From Herminiimonas fonticola (lineage in GTDB: Bacteria; Pseudomonadota; Gammaproteobacteria; Burkholderiales; Burkholderiaceae_D), in assembly GCF_003293745.1 (NCBI RefSeq), contig NZ_PTLZ01000001.1, forward strand, positions 992,001-1,056,000: 64,000 nt of DNA. Direction: 5' to 3'. The first letter of the stretch is position 1; every line of letters begins with the position of its first letter. Below are positions 8,602-18,555 of the stretch, piece after piece. Below the pieces are notes generated by a model that was not told the origin of the DNA, made no database searches, and worked only from the letters and a program-made list of their open reading frames with translations. The position numbers and the translations under genes are program-made.

Positions 8602-9804
8602 TCAGTTCTTGGCTTCGCCGGATGCGACCAGCGCATAGCGTGTGCAAATCGGGCCCAGCAATTCGAGAATCACGAGTATGGAAACGACGAGTGCAGAGAG
8701 CTGCGCGCCGAATTGCGGATAGTAGCCAACCGCGTGTTGCACCATGATGATGTTGAAGCCGGACAGCGGTACCAGGCCCAAGCCCAGCAATGCGCCTTTG
8801 CGCATCGTAATGCCGTTGAGGCGCGCCAGTCCGGTCGTCATGCCGATAGCGATCAACAGGCGCAATGCGATGAAGGCGAGTACGACCGGCCACAGATCCA
8901 TTAAATGTGAGAGTTCGAGTTTGGCACCGGCGAAGACAAAAAGGGCAACGTAGAACAAGCCGCTGAACTGGCTGAGGTCGGGTTCTACAATCGCGTGACG
9001 CGCGTCATAGCTGCGGCTGGCGATGCCGAATACCAGCAGTGCAATCAACGCAGACAGATTCAGCATGACGGCGATACCCACTGTGCTCGCAATCAGTGCC
9101 AGTACGAGGATCAACTGCGCCTGACTATCACGACCCAGCCATTGACCTATCCATACCAGCAGGCGGCTGATGATCCAGCCCAGCACTGCAGAACCAAGCA
9201 ACAGATATAAAGGATGCAGGATGTAACTTTCCCAGCCGGCTTCGTATTCGACATGTACCGCTGCCAGACCCATGGAGAAGACGATGAAGGCGAGGGCGTT
9301 GCCGATGACGACGATATTCAGCATGCGTTCGGTGAGCTGGCCTTCTGCCTTGACCTCGCGCACTACATTCAAAATCACTGCAGGCGAGGTTGCCATGCCG
9401 AGTGCCGCGACCATGCTGGCAACCAGTTTGCTCACGCCGAATTGTGTGAGCAGGATGAAGAGAGCAAGAAAAGTCAGGGTGCTCAGTGCGACACCTGTAA
9501 TCAGCAAACCTTTTTCACGCAGCAACCATTTGTAATCGACGCGCCGTCCCAGTTCAAACAGTACGAGTCCGAGTGCGAGATCGACCAGCAGGCTGATTTC
9601 ACTCAATAATGCGACGTCGATCAGATTAAATACGGATGGACCTATCAATAATCCGGTCAGTACATATGCGGTGATGGCAGGCACTTGTGGAAATAGTCGG
9701 CGCAACAAATGTGCGCCCAACACACCGGCTATCAGCAGCAGGCCGGTTGCTGTCAGCACATTCAGTGCGTGCGGCATATTCGGAAAAAAACTATGTGATG
9801 TCAT
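8602..9804 (-). CDS. Cation:proton antiporter, CPA2 (Kef-type) membrane domain
   Basis: A 400-residue integral membrane protein with about 12 hydrophobic segments. The ITAYVLTGLLIGPSVFNL region matches the CPA2 Na+/H+ exchanger fold. The RCK/TrkA-N NAD-binding domain usual in KefB/KefC is absent, so it resembles the shorter antiporters of this family. It probably exchanges K+ or Na+ for protons across the inner membrane. The YbdK-type ligase follows 14 bases downstream; since Kef systems are controlled by glutathione, pairing with a glutamate-cysteine ligase relative is suggestive, but that link is inference. Confidence 0.9.
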   Translation of the reverse strand: MTSHSFFPNMPHALNVLTATGLLLIAGVLGAHLLRRLFPQVPAITAYVLTGLLIGPSVFNLIDVALLSEISLLVDLALGLVLFELGRRVDYKWLLREKGLLITGVALSTLTFLALFILLTQFGVSKLVASMVAALGMATSPAVILNVVREVKAEGQLTERMLNIVVIGNALAFIVFSMGLAAVHVEYEAGWESYILHPLYLLLGSAVLGWIISRLLVWIGQWLGRDSQAQLILVLALIASTVGIAVMLNLSALIALLVFGIASRSYDARHAIVEPDLSQFSGLFYVALFVFAGAKLELSHLMDLWPVVLAFIALRLLIAIGMTTGLARLNGITMRKGALLGLGLVPLSGFNIIMVQHAVGYYPQFGAQLSALVVSILVILELLGPICTRYALVASGEAKN

Positions 9805-10144
9805 ATTGTTTCCGGCAATTTAAAAATAAAGCGCTTCAAGTAAATTGAGAACGCATATTGTTGATGCAGGCTGTATGGCCACTTTTGGCGACACTTCAGC
9901 ACGATGCCCGGATTGTTCTAGCAACTTCGTTCGCGGATTTTTCCGGGCAATTCACGTGCCGTATTGCAAGTGTTATCCGGTTTTGTAATGTTTCGATGCA
10001 TTAGAGCATTGCAGCGAAAAGACTTTGCTAATAAAGAAGATACTTAACGGAGATACCGTTTTATAAATTTGACTGGGGAAAGTGTAGCAGCAGTTTCAGA
10101 AAAAAGTCGCGCACTTTTTTCTGAAACTGTTTCATGCAATATTT
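9805..10144. other. 340-base gap upstream of the antiporter operon
   Basis: No gene is seen. It holds the long inverted repeat at 10091-10129 after the ndh stop and, presumably, the promoter for the leftward antiporter/ligase pair. Confidence 0.6.
10091..10129 (-). terminator. 17-bp perfect inverted repeat after ndh
   Basis: CAGTTTCAGAAAAAAGT pairs perfectly with 10113-10129 around a CGCGC loop. It starts 15 bases past the ndh stop, and its A and T tracts lie inside the stem. It is probably a terminator, though without the usual GC-rich stem. Confidence 0.65.
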
Positions 10145-11512
10145 TCAATGAAGTTTGACACGCGGTGAAGTCTTGCGTTGCAGCCAATGTCCCAGCGTAT
10201 CGGCAGCAGTGCGTATATAACCGTGCAAGGCGACCAGATGCATGCGATACAGCGATACATACAGCAGGCGCGCCATGATGCCTTCAATAAAGAGTGTGCT
10301 GCCTATCAAAGGCCCCATCAGATTACCGACGGCATCGAAGCGGCCCAGTGATACCAGCGAACCCAGATCGCGATATTCAAATTCTGACAAGGCCTGGCCA
10401 TCAAGGCGTTTCTTCAATGCATTGAATAGAAAACTTGCCTGCTGATGTGCTGCTTGCGCACGCGGTGGCACCGTGCTGTTTTTCTCTGGCCAAGGGCAGG
10501 CAGCACAATCGCCGAATGCAAAAATATTTGCATCGATTTCCGTTTGCAAAGTCCGCTGCACAATGATCTGTCCCAGACGATTAACCGGCAAGCCAAGTTC
10601 GGCCAGAATTGTTGGTGCGCGTATACCTGCTGCCCAGACGGTCAGATCGGCCGGGATGCTGTTGCCATTTGCGAACACGACGGAATGCGCTTGCACTTCG
10701 GATACTTTCGCATCCGTCATTACATCTATGCCCAGTTTATGCAACAGACCTGTGGTCTTGATCGATATAGGTTCCGGCAAGCCCGACAGGATGCGCGACC
10801 CGGCTTCAATCACGGTGATGCGAATATCGCGCAATGGATCAAGGTGATGCAATCCATAAGCACCCAGCACTTCGGCCGTATTCCGCAATTCGGCGGATAA
10901 CTCGACACCGGTCGCGCCGGCACCGATGATCGCGACATTGAGTTTTGGATGAGACTGATCTGCATGCGTATCGATCGCGTGTTCGGCGCGCATGCACAGA
11001 CCGATCATGCGCCGACGGAAGTGTTCAGCCTGACTCAAGGTGTCGACCGCGATCGCGTTTTGTTCTGCGCCCGGTACATTAAAGAAATTAGTAATACTGC
11101 CTATAGCCAGTATCAAGGTGTCGTAGGCAATCTCGCGTTGCGGCAAGAGCTCCAGTCCATCATCGTCCAGCAGGCTGGCAACTGTAATGACTTTGCGCGT
11201 GCGATCCAGGCCGCGCAGTTCGCCTTGCTGAAAGACGAAGCGATGCCAGCGTGCCTGCGCTGCATATTCAAGCTGATGGGTATTGGCATCCATGCTGCCG
11301 GCTGCGACTTCATGCAGCAGAGGCTTCCAGATATGGGTTGATGAGCGGTCGACCAGAGTGACGCTGACCTTGCCGTTTTTGCCTAGTTTGTTACCGAGCG
11401 CTGTCACCAGTTCCAGCCCGCCTGCACCGCCACCTACTACAACGATGCGATGCGATTTGCTAGGAGATGACGCAGACGATTTGTTATCAAGGTTGTTCAT
11501 GTGAATCGGCAT
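10145..11512 (-). CDS. ndh: Type II NADH:quinone oxidoreductase (NDH-2)
   Basis: Single-subunit flavoprotein that passes electrons from NADH to membrane quinone without pumping protons. It has 455 residues. The N-terminal FAD dinucleotide fold is RIVVVGGGAGGLELV, and the NAD fold is NVAIIGAGATGVELSAEL. The FAD-contacting IFAFGDCA motif and a C-terminal amphipathic/hydrophobic stretch (LLYVSLYRMHLVALHG) typical for membrane attachment are also present. The ATG at 11512 follows GGAGA at 6-base spacing; the TTG at 11524 does not. It stands alone between its hairpin and the tamB terminus. Confidence 0.95.
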   Translation of the reverse strand: MPIHMNNLDNKSSASSPSKSHRIVVVGGGAGGLELVTALGNKLGKNGKVSVTLVDRSSTHIWKPLLHEVAAGSMDANTHQLEYAAQARWHRFVFQQGELRGLDRTRKVITVASLLDDDGLELLPQREIAYDTLILAIGSITNFFNVPGAEQNAIAVDTLSQAEHFRRRMIGLCMRAEHAIDTHADQSHPKLNVAIIGAGATGVELSAELRNTAEVLGAYGLHHLDPLRDIRITVIEAGSRILSGLPEPISIKTTGLLHKLGIDVMTDAKVSEVQAHSVVFANGNSIPADLTVWAAGIRAPTILAELGLPVNRLGQIIVQRTLQTEIDANIFAFGDCAACPWPEKNSTVPPRAQAAHQQASFLFNALKKRLDGQALSEFEYRDLGSLVSLGRFDAVGNLMGPLIGSTLFIEGIMARLLYVSLYRMHLVALHGYIRTAADTLGHWLQRKTSPRVKLH

Positions 11513-11681
11513 GAGCTTCTCCAATCTTGTTATGGCGGTTTGAAAAGCGAATAGAACCGATGCGCCTTAGTTTTACATTCTAGCAGTGCCTTATCAGCAT
11601 GCCGTAGTTGTTTGCGAGCTTTGTTCGCTATATGGCCAGGGAATAGCTCATGAGCTGCATACAATAAATGCAGCTGCAAAT

Positions 11682-14600
11682 TTAATCAAAGGCGAAATTG
11701 TAGAATAAGGATATGGCACTATTGGTACCGGCTTCGCCTTCCAGCGTGATACGCGAAGTGAGCGTGTAGCGCACCAGCAAAACACTGCTCGCGCTGTCCA
11801 TGCTTTGTTGAAAACCGACATACAGCTTCGACGAAATCCGCTTGCCCAGCTTGACGATACGTTCTTGCAAATCGGTGCCGCCTTTGCCGATGCTGACGTC
11901 GTCAAGGCCAAATGCACCGGCGATTTTTGATTGCAATCCTGCGCCACCGCCGCTGGCGAGCAGTGAGCCAGCAGCACTTTGCAGCACATCGCGCTCGCTA
12001 TCACCAGCGCCAGCCAAACCGCGTCCGAGCACCAGCCACGATAATTTTTCAGCATCGGAAACAGTAGGCTCTGATACCAGCGTAATGCGTGGTGCCAGTA
12101 CCGTGCCGCGCACCGACACACCGGCTTCTACTTCCTGACCACGACGCATGGCCAGAATGTCGAGGGCAGGATTATCTAAAGGGCCGCTGAAGCGCACCGA
12201 TCCCTGTTCGATGGCAAGCTCACGTTGATATGCCTTGAACGTTCCGGATGCAACGCGCAAAGTACCCAGCGCACGCAAGGCACCGCCGGCATTGGCGAGC
12301 AATTGAATTTTTCCAACCAGCATTGCATCGAGTCCACGACCGTATAGATGAATGCCTTTTTCGCCCAGGCTGATGCCGACATCCAGAGCGATGGTGGCCT
12401 TGGTTCCCGGCTTGTCATTTTTGCCGACAATGACGACGTCGTCGGAAAGTTCGGGCGTATCTGTCGTGCCGATATCGAAGTAGCCGGAATCGACTTCAAA
12501 CTGTCCCTTGGCTGTCGCCTTGGCATCGCGCCAGCCGACTAAAGCATCGCCACTAATCACGAACTTTCTATCCGATCTGTCTATCAGTTTGTAACGTGTT
12601 GCCTTGAGTGTCAGCTCCAGTGCAAGTTGTTCGCGTACAAGACTGAGCGGGCCGGAAATGACGAGGCTGCCTTCGTTTTGAAAACTCAGATTGCTGATGA
12701 CAAGCTGATTGCCATCGAAAGCGCTGCGCAATACGCCTTGCTTCAGATCGACACCCGTATCGGTGAACAACAAACGCAATCCATCTGCCGTTACCGGGCC
12801 CACCATACGCGGTTGGCCGAAGGTGCCATTCAGTGCGACATTGCTTTGCAAACTGCCTTCCATGATCAGTGCCGGCGAAATCAAGGGGCCTAGCCAACCC
12901 AGCGTGGGGATACTCATGCGTGCACTGCCGGAGACCGGTGCATTCGGCGAAATTGAAAAGCGGCTGTCACCACCTATGGTGGTATTCAGATTGATATCGA
13001 TGCGGCCGGTTTGTTTGCCTTCTGCGAGAAGATTAAGCGCCAGACGTCCTTTGGTCGCAGTCGCGCTGGCATTCAGTGTATTCAAGCCCAGAGCGGCGGA
13101 TGCGTTGCCGCGCATGACGACATCGCCGCTTTCGCGACGCACGTTGACGGTGCCATCCAGTTTGTCGATCAGGCTTAGATTCCATTCGCCGGCGAGTGCC
13201 AGATCGCCGCCTATCGGTGCGGCAGGATTAAGCGACTGCATTAGTTCGCCGATTTTGACGTGCTCAAATTTTCCGCGTGTCGTGACGCCGCGTTCATTAC
13301 GCAAAAACTGTTCAATTGCGATACTCGCGTTTGGACCTGCCACCTTGAATTGATCGAGCTGAACCTGTTTTTGCGAAATCAGCAGCTTGGCCGGTGCATT
13401 CAACCTGGCATTCAAATGGCCGACAGCATCGAAAGCGTTGATCGCACCTTCCCAGCGTGGTGCGCGTGTCAAATCTTTCAAGCCACCGGCTGCGCTAATC
13501 TTCCAGTTCTGTTCACGCTCGGCCAGCGTTGCGTTTAATGTGTGTTGTGCGGTGGTGCCGCTGACATCGAGATTGAATGTATCTGCGCGCAATTGATTAC
13601 CGCCGATGCCATCGGCACTGACCACTAGCGATAGCGGCGCATTCGCTTGCGACGAGAACTGTGCCTGCGCACTCAATTTGGCAATCTGCTGCGCACTGGT
13701 GTTGAATCCCTGAGCTGTCGCAGCGAACGTGACACTGTTGATCAGGAAAGCATTGCTGTTCCGATTGAGGCTGATGTCGGTCTTGCCTTGTGTAGCATTG
13801 ATTATCGTCTGACCCGGTATGCGCAGACGATTGCCCTGCCAGTTGGCGACGATGCGCGGTTGCTGCACGTCGCCACGAATTTCGCCATTGATTTGCAGAA
13901 CGCCGGCAAAGCCTGAACCGAGTTGTTCCAGCGCTGGTGCTTGCACCGCGAAGCTAATGCGGGCATCGCTTTTTTCCAGTTTGCCTTCGGCGTTGATCCG
14001 ATTTTTTCCTGCTACCAGTAACAGCTTCGGTACATGCAAGGAGTTTGCAGTCAGACGTGCCTGGCCTTCGCCGGTTAGCGGATTGCCAGCGAGCTGGCTA
14101 TTGCTCATGCGGAAGGAAAGATCAGCTTGCAAGCTCGGTAGACGCATTCCCTTGGCAGCAAATTCAGCGTTGATGAGCATCGCTGGCAATTGCGAAAAAT
14201 TGCCGAGCGCGCGCGGATTGAATTTGCTTAGCGTGCCTTTTGCATTGAATTCCTGTTTGTTGTTGAAGGCAAAGTGCGCGGTCGCATCGATTGCGCTTTC
14301 ATCGACGCGCAGTTCTGCTTTGTCGACGGTGATCGCTTCATCTGCAATGACGGCATGTGCGTTCAGCGTCAGCTTGCTTTCGGCGATTTTTCCATTCGGC
14401 AGCTTGCCGCGTTTCAGCGCTTCTGTTGCGGAAAGCGTGAGAGTCTGTTTGCCCGATGCATGACGAATATCCAGACTTGCCATCAGCTTGGTATTGCGCA
14501 TGCGTTGATCCAGCTTTTTCAAATCGAGGGCATCGGTTTTCAGCGACAAGGCCAGCGCGCCGTCTGCATATCGACCGTTGCCGCTGATGCTGCCGGCAGG

Positions 14601-15674
14601 GTTTTTTACGCTGCCTAGTTTGGCAACTATCTGATTGAAAATGAATTGCTTGTCCTGTTGCGCAAAGTTCAGGCTCAGGTCGGTAAGCGGGATACGGTTT
14701 TCATCGTAAGTGTCAGCAGCTGCATTTCTGATCGCCAGTTTGCCCTTGCCATCCTCTGCCGCATCCAGCTTGATATTCAAATTCGTCTTAGGTAAATCTG
14801 CAAACAGTTCGGCAAGATCGATGGCCTGTGCCGAGACATAGGCCGAGCCAAGTATCTTTTCGGAAAAAGGTCGCAGTACTGCATTCCCTTTCAACGATGC
14901 TTTGTTGATTCGCAGATCAATTGCCGTTTTAAGATCGGCAAGCGAACCATCCAGAACGATATTGCCTGTGGCACCGATGTTGCGATCATCGAATACCGCT
15001 GCGCTATCGCTGGCAACGGTGGCCTGCAATGGATAGGGTGTCACGGTGGACAGCGTGGCTTGTCCCTTGAATTTTCCACTGTAGGCATTGCCGCCTGACG
15101 TGGAACGCGCGCTGAATTGATCCAGATTCAATGCATAGCGCGCGCCATCGAAATCCAGATTGAAAGCAAATGCACCTAGCGTGACGACATCTACCGGCCC
15201 CCATGCAATCGTGCCGGCGTTAACCTGGACCTTGTCGATTTTCAATTTGATGGGCAGCGCGATGCTGTCTGGCAGTTTCGACGGTTCTTTGCTTTGATCT
15301 ATCTTGCTGACGATGCTCAGCTTGCCTATCTGCAGCGATGTCACATGCAGGCTGCGGCCAAAAAGTGCGGAGAGTTGCAGGTCGGCTGCGATATCGTCGA
15401 CGACGATGTTTTGATTTTCCAGATTGATCTTGAGTTGCTTGATATTCAGCGGGCCACTCAATTGGCCTGTGATGCCATTGCTCTCGACCATACCGGCCGA
15501 TAGTTTGCCGACCGCAGAGAAAGCGAACTGTGCGCCGCGTTCGCTATTCAACAACCATGTGCTGCCGACAAATAGTGTGATGCACAGCGCGATGGCGAAC
15601 CATCCCAATGCACGCCATTTTCGTTTCTGCGTTGATTTTGATGCAGGCTTATTTTCTTGATTATCAGAAGCCAT
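11682..15674 (-). CDS. tamB: Translocation and assembly module protein TamB
   Basis: Very long inner-membrane-anchored periplasmic protein (1330 residues; E. coli TamB is ~1260) that bridges to TamA in the outer membrane. The family is linked to autotransporter assembly and phospholipid transport. A basic N-terminus and one membrane anchor (WFAIALCITLFVGSTWLL, ~25-42) precede a long beta-taco body. The C-terminal DUF490 domain includes IALDVGISLGEKGIHLYGRGLDA, SWLVLGRG and a terminal beta-strand ending in FAFD. The ATG at 15674 overlaps the tamA stop by 11 bases, indicating translational coupling; an in-frame ATG at 15719 would give a longer overlap. Confidence 0.95.
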   Translation of the reverse strand: MASDNQENKPASKSTQKRKWRALGWFAIALCITLFVGSTWLLNSERGAQFAFSAVGKLSAGMVESNGITGQLSGPLNIKQLKINLENQNIVVDDIAADLQLSALFGRSLHVTSLQIGKLSIVSKIDQSKEPSKLPDSIALPIKLKIDKVQVNAGTIAWGPVDVVTLGAFAFNLDFDGARYALNLDQFSARSTSGGNAYSGKFKGQATLSTVTPYPLQATVASDSAAVFDDRNIGATGNIVLDGSLADLKTAIDLRINKASLKGNAVLRPFSEKILGSAYVSAQAIDLAELFADLPKTNLNIKLDAAEDGKGKLAIRNAAADTYDENRIPLTDLSLNFAQQDKQFIFNQIVAKLGSVKNPAGSISGNGRYADGALALSLKTDALDLKKLDQRMRNTKLMASLDIRHASGKQTLTLSATEALKRGKLPNGKIAESKLTLNAHAVIADEAITVDKAELRVDESAIDATAHFAFNNKQEFNAKGTLSKFNPRALGNFSQLPAMLINAEFAAKGMRLPSLQADLSFRMSNSQLAGNPLTGEGQARLTANSLHVPKLLLVAGKNRINAEGKLEKSDARISFAVQAPALEQLGSGFAGVLQINGEIRGDVQQPRIVANWQGNRLRIPGQTIINATQGKTDISLNRNSNAFLINSVTFAATAQGFNTSAQQIAKLSAQAQFSSQANAPLSLVVSADGIGGNQLRADTFNLDVSGTTAQHTLNATLAEREQNWKISAAGGLKDLTRAPRWEGAINAFDAVGHLNARLNAPAKLLISQKQVQLDQFKVAGPNASIAIEQFLRNERGVTTRGKFEHVKIGELMQSLNPAAPIGGDLALAGEWNLSLIDKLDGTVNVRRESGDVVMRGNASAALGLNTLNASATATKGRLALNLLAEGKQTGRIDINLNTTIGGDSRFSISPNAPVSGSARMSIPTLGWLGPLISPALIMEGSLQSNVALNGTFGQPRMVGPVTADGLRLLFTDTGVDLKQGVLRSAFDGNQLVISNLSFQNEGSLVISGPLSLVREQLALELTLKATRYKLIDRSDRKFVISGDALVGWRDAKATAKGQFEVDSGYFDIGTTDTPELSDDVVIVGKNDKPGTKATIALDVGISLGEKGIHLYGRGLDAMLVGKIQLLANAGGALRALGTLRVASGTFKAYQRELAIEQGSVRFSGPLDNPALDILAMRRGQEVEAGVSVRGTVLAPRITLVSEPTVSDAEKLSWLVLGRGLAGAGDSERDVLQSAAGSLLASGGGAGLQSKIAGAFGLDDVSIGKGGTDLQERIVKLGKRISSKLYVGFQQSMDSASSVLLVRYTLTSRITLEGEAGTNSAISLFYNFAFD

Positions 15675-17430
15675 AGCCAACCGAGAAGTGAAGACGCGTT
15701 TCTTTTGTTTCATGGCCATATGCCAGGTCCAGATTGACCGCGCCTATCGGACTGAGCCAGCGCGCACCGACACCGCTACCTTGCTTCAAGCGGAAGCCAT
15801 CCCAAGAGTTTGCCGCGTTGCCTGCATCGGTGAAAATGGCAGCACCCCATTCCGGTGTGATCTTGTAAACCAATTCTGCGCTGACAACTGCCGTGTTGGT
15901 GCCGCCGACGATGGCGCCATCCAGTGGCACGCCGAGGGTGTTGTAGGCATAGCCACGTACCGTTTGATCGCCACCGGTGCGGAATAATAAATCGCCCGGA
16001 ACCGTATCGGAGTTGGCACCGAATACTTGCCCGACTTGAGCACGCAGTACTGCCTGAAAGCGTTTATAGGTTGGTGACAACCAGGTGCCGCGACCCACTA
16101 CGCGGATGAAGTTTTCCTTGTTGATGATACCGGCCGGGCCGCCGTTAATTTCGAGTGAAGCGTAATGTCCACGCGTCGGGGTAAGCAGGTTGTCGACGCG
16201 TCTGCGGGTATAAATGAAGGATGCAATGAATGCTTCGCGATCATTGGCAAAGTCCTCGCCTATGCGTTGGCGATCGGCGAGGAAGCCGAGTGCCCAAACT
16301 TTTTCATCGCTCTTGTCGGGGCTGCTCAGGCGCACACCAGTGCGGAATTTATTATTGATCTCGCCCGCGCTGTCGGTGTATTCGTAATGTGCACCTACGC
16401 TAGGGCGCCAGTCGTTGCGCAGGGTTGGGAAATATACATCGCCGCCCAAGACACGCGTATCGCGGTCGCCGCGCAGTTCTGATTCGAGGCGCCAGTCGCG
16501 ACCGAGGAAATGTCTGTCCATCCATTTGATTTGTCCGCGCGCACCGGAATCGGTTGAGAAGCCTATACCCAGCGACAAGCGTCGGCGTTCATTTTCCGTC
16601 AGATCCAGTTTGATCACGACATTGTTCGGGTGTTCAGGATTGGCATCGATGGTGGCAAAGGCGGAGCGGAAATAACCGGTCTCTTGCACACGTGCCTGCA
16701 GCTCATTGAGTTTTTCCTGCGAATACGGTTCACCGGGTTTGATCGGATTGAGTTTTTCCACCATGTCGCGCGAATAGCGTTTCAAGCCATCGATTTGCAT
16801 TTCGCCGAAGGTAAAGGCAGGACCGGAATCGACCACGACGGTTAACGCGGCACTATTGGTCGATGGTTCTATGCGTGCTTCGCTTTGCGTGATGCTTGCT
16901 GCGGGGTAGTCACGGTTCAGCAAGTCTTTAAGTAAAGAGTTTTTTGCCTTGTCCCACTTGCCTTGCTGAAAAGGGTCACCAACTTTTAATTCCCATGCAT
17001 TGCGCAGTTCGGTGATGCGTTGCGGATGTTTTTCCGTGATGTCGCCGGTGAATTCGATATTGACGGATTCGATCCTGGTCGATGGTCCCAGCGTGACGGT
17101 GAAGCGCGCAACCCATGGCGTTGATTGCTGATCCAGATCGCTGCTGACGGTCGGTGAGAAATATCCTTCGGTTGCCAGCAGCGAGCGAATCTGGCTCGGC
17201 GTAGTGGCGACCAAACGGCGAATTTCATCTTCGCTCATTGCATCTGCGGTACGGCGTCGGTTTATTTCCAAGTGTTCGGTAAGTAGCGAGGTAAGACTAC
17301 CCGCACCGCTGATAGAGACGGTGTATAGCGGCGCAGCGTGTGCACCAAAGGGCAGGCACAATGAAACCAGGATGGAACAAAGCATGAGACGCCACGCATT
17401 GATCCTGAAAAAGATGACTTTTTTCTGCAC
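15664..17430 (-). CDS. tamA: Outer-membrane BamA-family protein TamA
   Basis: Omp85-family barrel of about 588 residues (E. coli TamA is 577), partner of TamB. A signal peptide (hydrophobic MLCSILVSLCLPFGAHA) is followed by three POTRA domains (~35-260; e.g. FTFGEMQIDGLKRYS) and a 16-strand barrel. The barrel carries the lid-lock motif VRGY in GGDQTVRGYAYNTLG and ends in an aromatic residue (HFSVGYGF), as outer-membrane proteins do. The start is uncertain: GTG at 17430 supplies a basic N-region to the signal peptide, while ATG at 17385 leaves almost none. Neither has a good ribosome site. Confidence 0.94.
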   Translation of the reverse strand: MQKKVIFFRINAWRLMLCSILVSLCLPFGAHAAPLYTVSISGAGSLTSLLTEHLEINRRRTADAMSEDEIRRLVATTPSQIRSLLATEGYFSPTVSSDLDQQSTPWVARFTVTLGPSTRIESVNIEFTGDITEKHPQRITELRNAWELKVGDPFQQGKWDKAKNSLLKDLLNRDYPAASITQSEARIEPSTNSAALTVVVDSGPAFTFGEMQIDGLKRYSRDMVEKLNPIKPGEPYSQEKLNELQARVQETGYFRSAFATIDANPEHPNNVVIKLDLTENERRRLSLGIGFSTDSGARGQIKWMDRHFLGRDWRLESELRGDRDTRVLGGDVYFPTLRNDWRPSVGAHYEYTDSAGEINNKFRTGVRLSSPDKSDEKVWALGFLADRQRIGEDFANDREAFIASFIYTRRRVDNLLTPTRGHYASLEINGGPAGIINKENFIRVVGRGTWLSPTYKRFQAVLRAQVGQVFGANSDTVPGDLLFRTGGDQTVRGYAYNTLGVPLDGAIVGGTNTAVVSAELVYKITPEWGAAIFTDAGNAANSWDGFRLKQGSGVGARWLSPIGAVNLDLAYGHETKETRLHFSVGYGF

Positions 17431-17658
17431 AATGTTAAGCGAAGGAATTGATTGCAAGGGCGGCAAGACGAGGTAAGCGCGGCGATTTCGCGAGATCGAC
17501 GACCACTTGATTAGTGTTGCAAGCTTATCAGTATTTGCCAATGATTTAACAATGCGCTGCTTTATTTGGCCGCATTGCAGAATTTGCAGGGAGCAGAGGT
17601 TGCCGGTTAGCGGCAAAATCCCTATAGTGGGCGCACCCCAGAATCACGGAAGCAGCAG

Positions 17659-18555
17659 ATGAGTAAAAAGCAAGCAGGCAAGGAAAGCGGCAATGAAGCC
17701 AAGGACGCGCACGAGATACGTCCGGGGCAGTCCATCGAGTTGTTGAAAGAACTGCATATCCTGACGCGCGACGGCAAATTGAATCAGGATAGCCGCCGCA
17801 AGCTCAAGCAGGTTTATCACCTGTATCAGTTCATCGAACCCTTGCTGCAGGAAATTCAAAACGATCATCCTGACATTACGCTGGCCGATCACGGTGCCGG
17901 CAAATCCTATCTGGGCTTCATCCTGTACGACTTGTTTTTCAAGGAACGCAAGGATCAGTCACGCATCTACGGCATAGAAACGCGCGACGAGCTGGTACAA
18001 AAATCGGAAGCGCTCGCAAAAAAACTGGATTTTCCCGGCATGACCTTCTTGAATCTGTCGGTTGCCGATTCGATTACCTCCGATCTGTTGCCTAAGAAAA
18101 TCGACGTTGTCACGGCGCTGCACGCCTGCAATACCGCAACTGACGACGCGATTCATTTTGCGCTGGAGAAGCAGGCCAAGTTCATCGTACTGGTACCTTG
18201 TTGCCAGGCGGAAGTGGCATCGGTTTTGAAAAAGAACAAGGGCAAGACGCTGGCGAAGAACGCGCTGACAGAAATCTGGCGTCATCCCTTGCATACGCGT
18301 GAGTTTGGCAGTCAAGTGACTAACGTCTTGCGTTGCCTGCAACTCGAAGCGCATGGCTATCAAGTCAATGTGACGGAACTGGTGGGTTGGGAACATTCGA
18401 TGAAGAATGAATTGATCATCGCCACTTACAAGGATCTGCCGCGCAAGCGCCCGACCGAGCGTTTGCAGGAAGTATTGCAAACGCTGGGGCTGGAAGAAAT
18501 GCAATCGCGCTTCTTTACTAACGAGTCGTCAACAACATCGGCTGAAGCAAGTTAA
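17659..18555 (+). CDS. SAM-dependent methyltransferase, Methyltransf_32-like
   Basis: A 298-residue protein of unknown substrate. The SAM-binding motif I is ITLADHGAGKSYLGFIL, followed by a post-I acidic residue in IYGIETRDELV. A DVVTALHACNTATDDAI segment and VPCCQAE resemble the C-terminal part of Methyltransf_32 proteins (the HACD/PCC motif block). That class includes proteins proposed to modify RNA or protein, but nothing here identifies the target. The C-terminus is a short polar tail. Its TAA directly abuts the stop of the converging cytochrome gene with no base between. Confidence 0.85.
   Translation: MSKKQAGKESGNEAKDAHEIRPGQSIELLKELHILTRDGKLNQDSRRKLKQVYHLYQFIEPLLQEIQNDHPDITLADHGAGKSYLGFILYDLFFKERKDQSRIYGIETRDELVQKSEALAKKLDFPGMTFLNLSVADSITSDLLPKKIDVVTALHACNTATDDAIHFALEKQAKFIVLVPCCQAEVASVLKKNKGKTLAKNALTEIWRHPLHTREFGSQVTNVLRCLQLEAHGYQVNVTELVGWEHSMKNELIIATYKDLPRKRPTERLQEVLQTLGLEEMQSRFFTNESSTTSAEAS

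Noticed and set aside
8588-8893. N-terminal extension of the YbdK-type ligase
   Set aside because: The added 102 residues are Arg/His-rich and come from reading the antiporter gene in another frame; the family start and ribosome site are at 8587.
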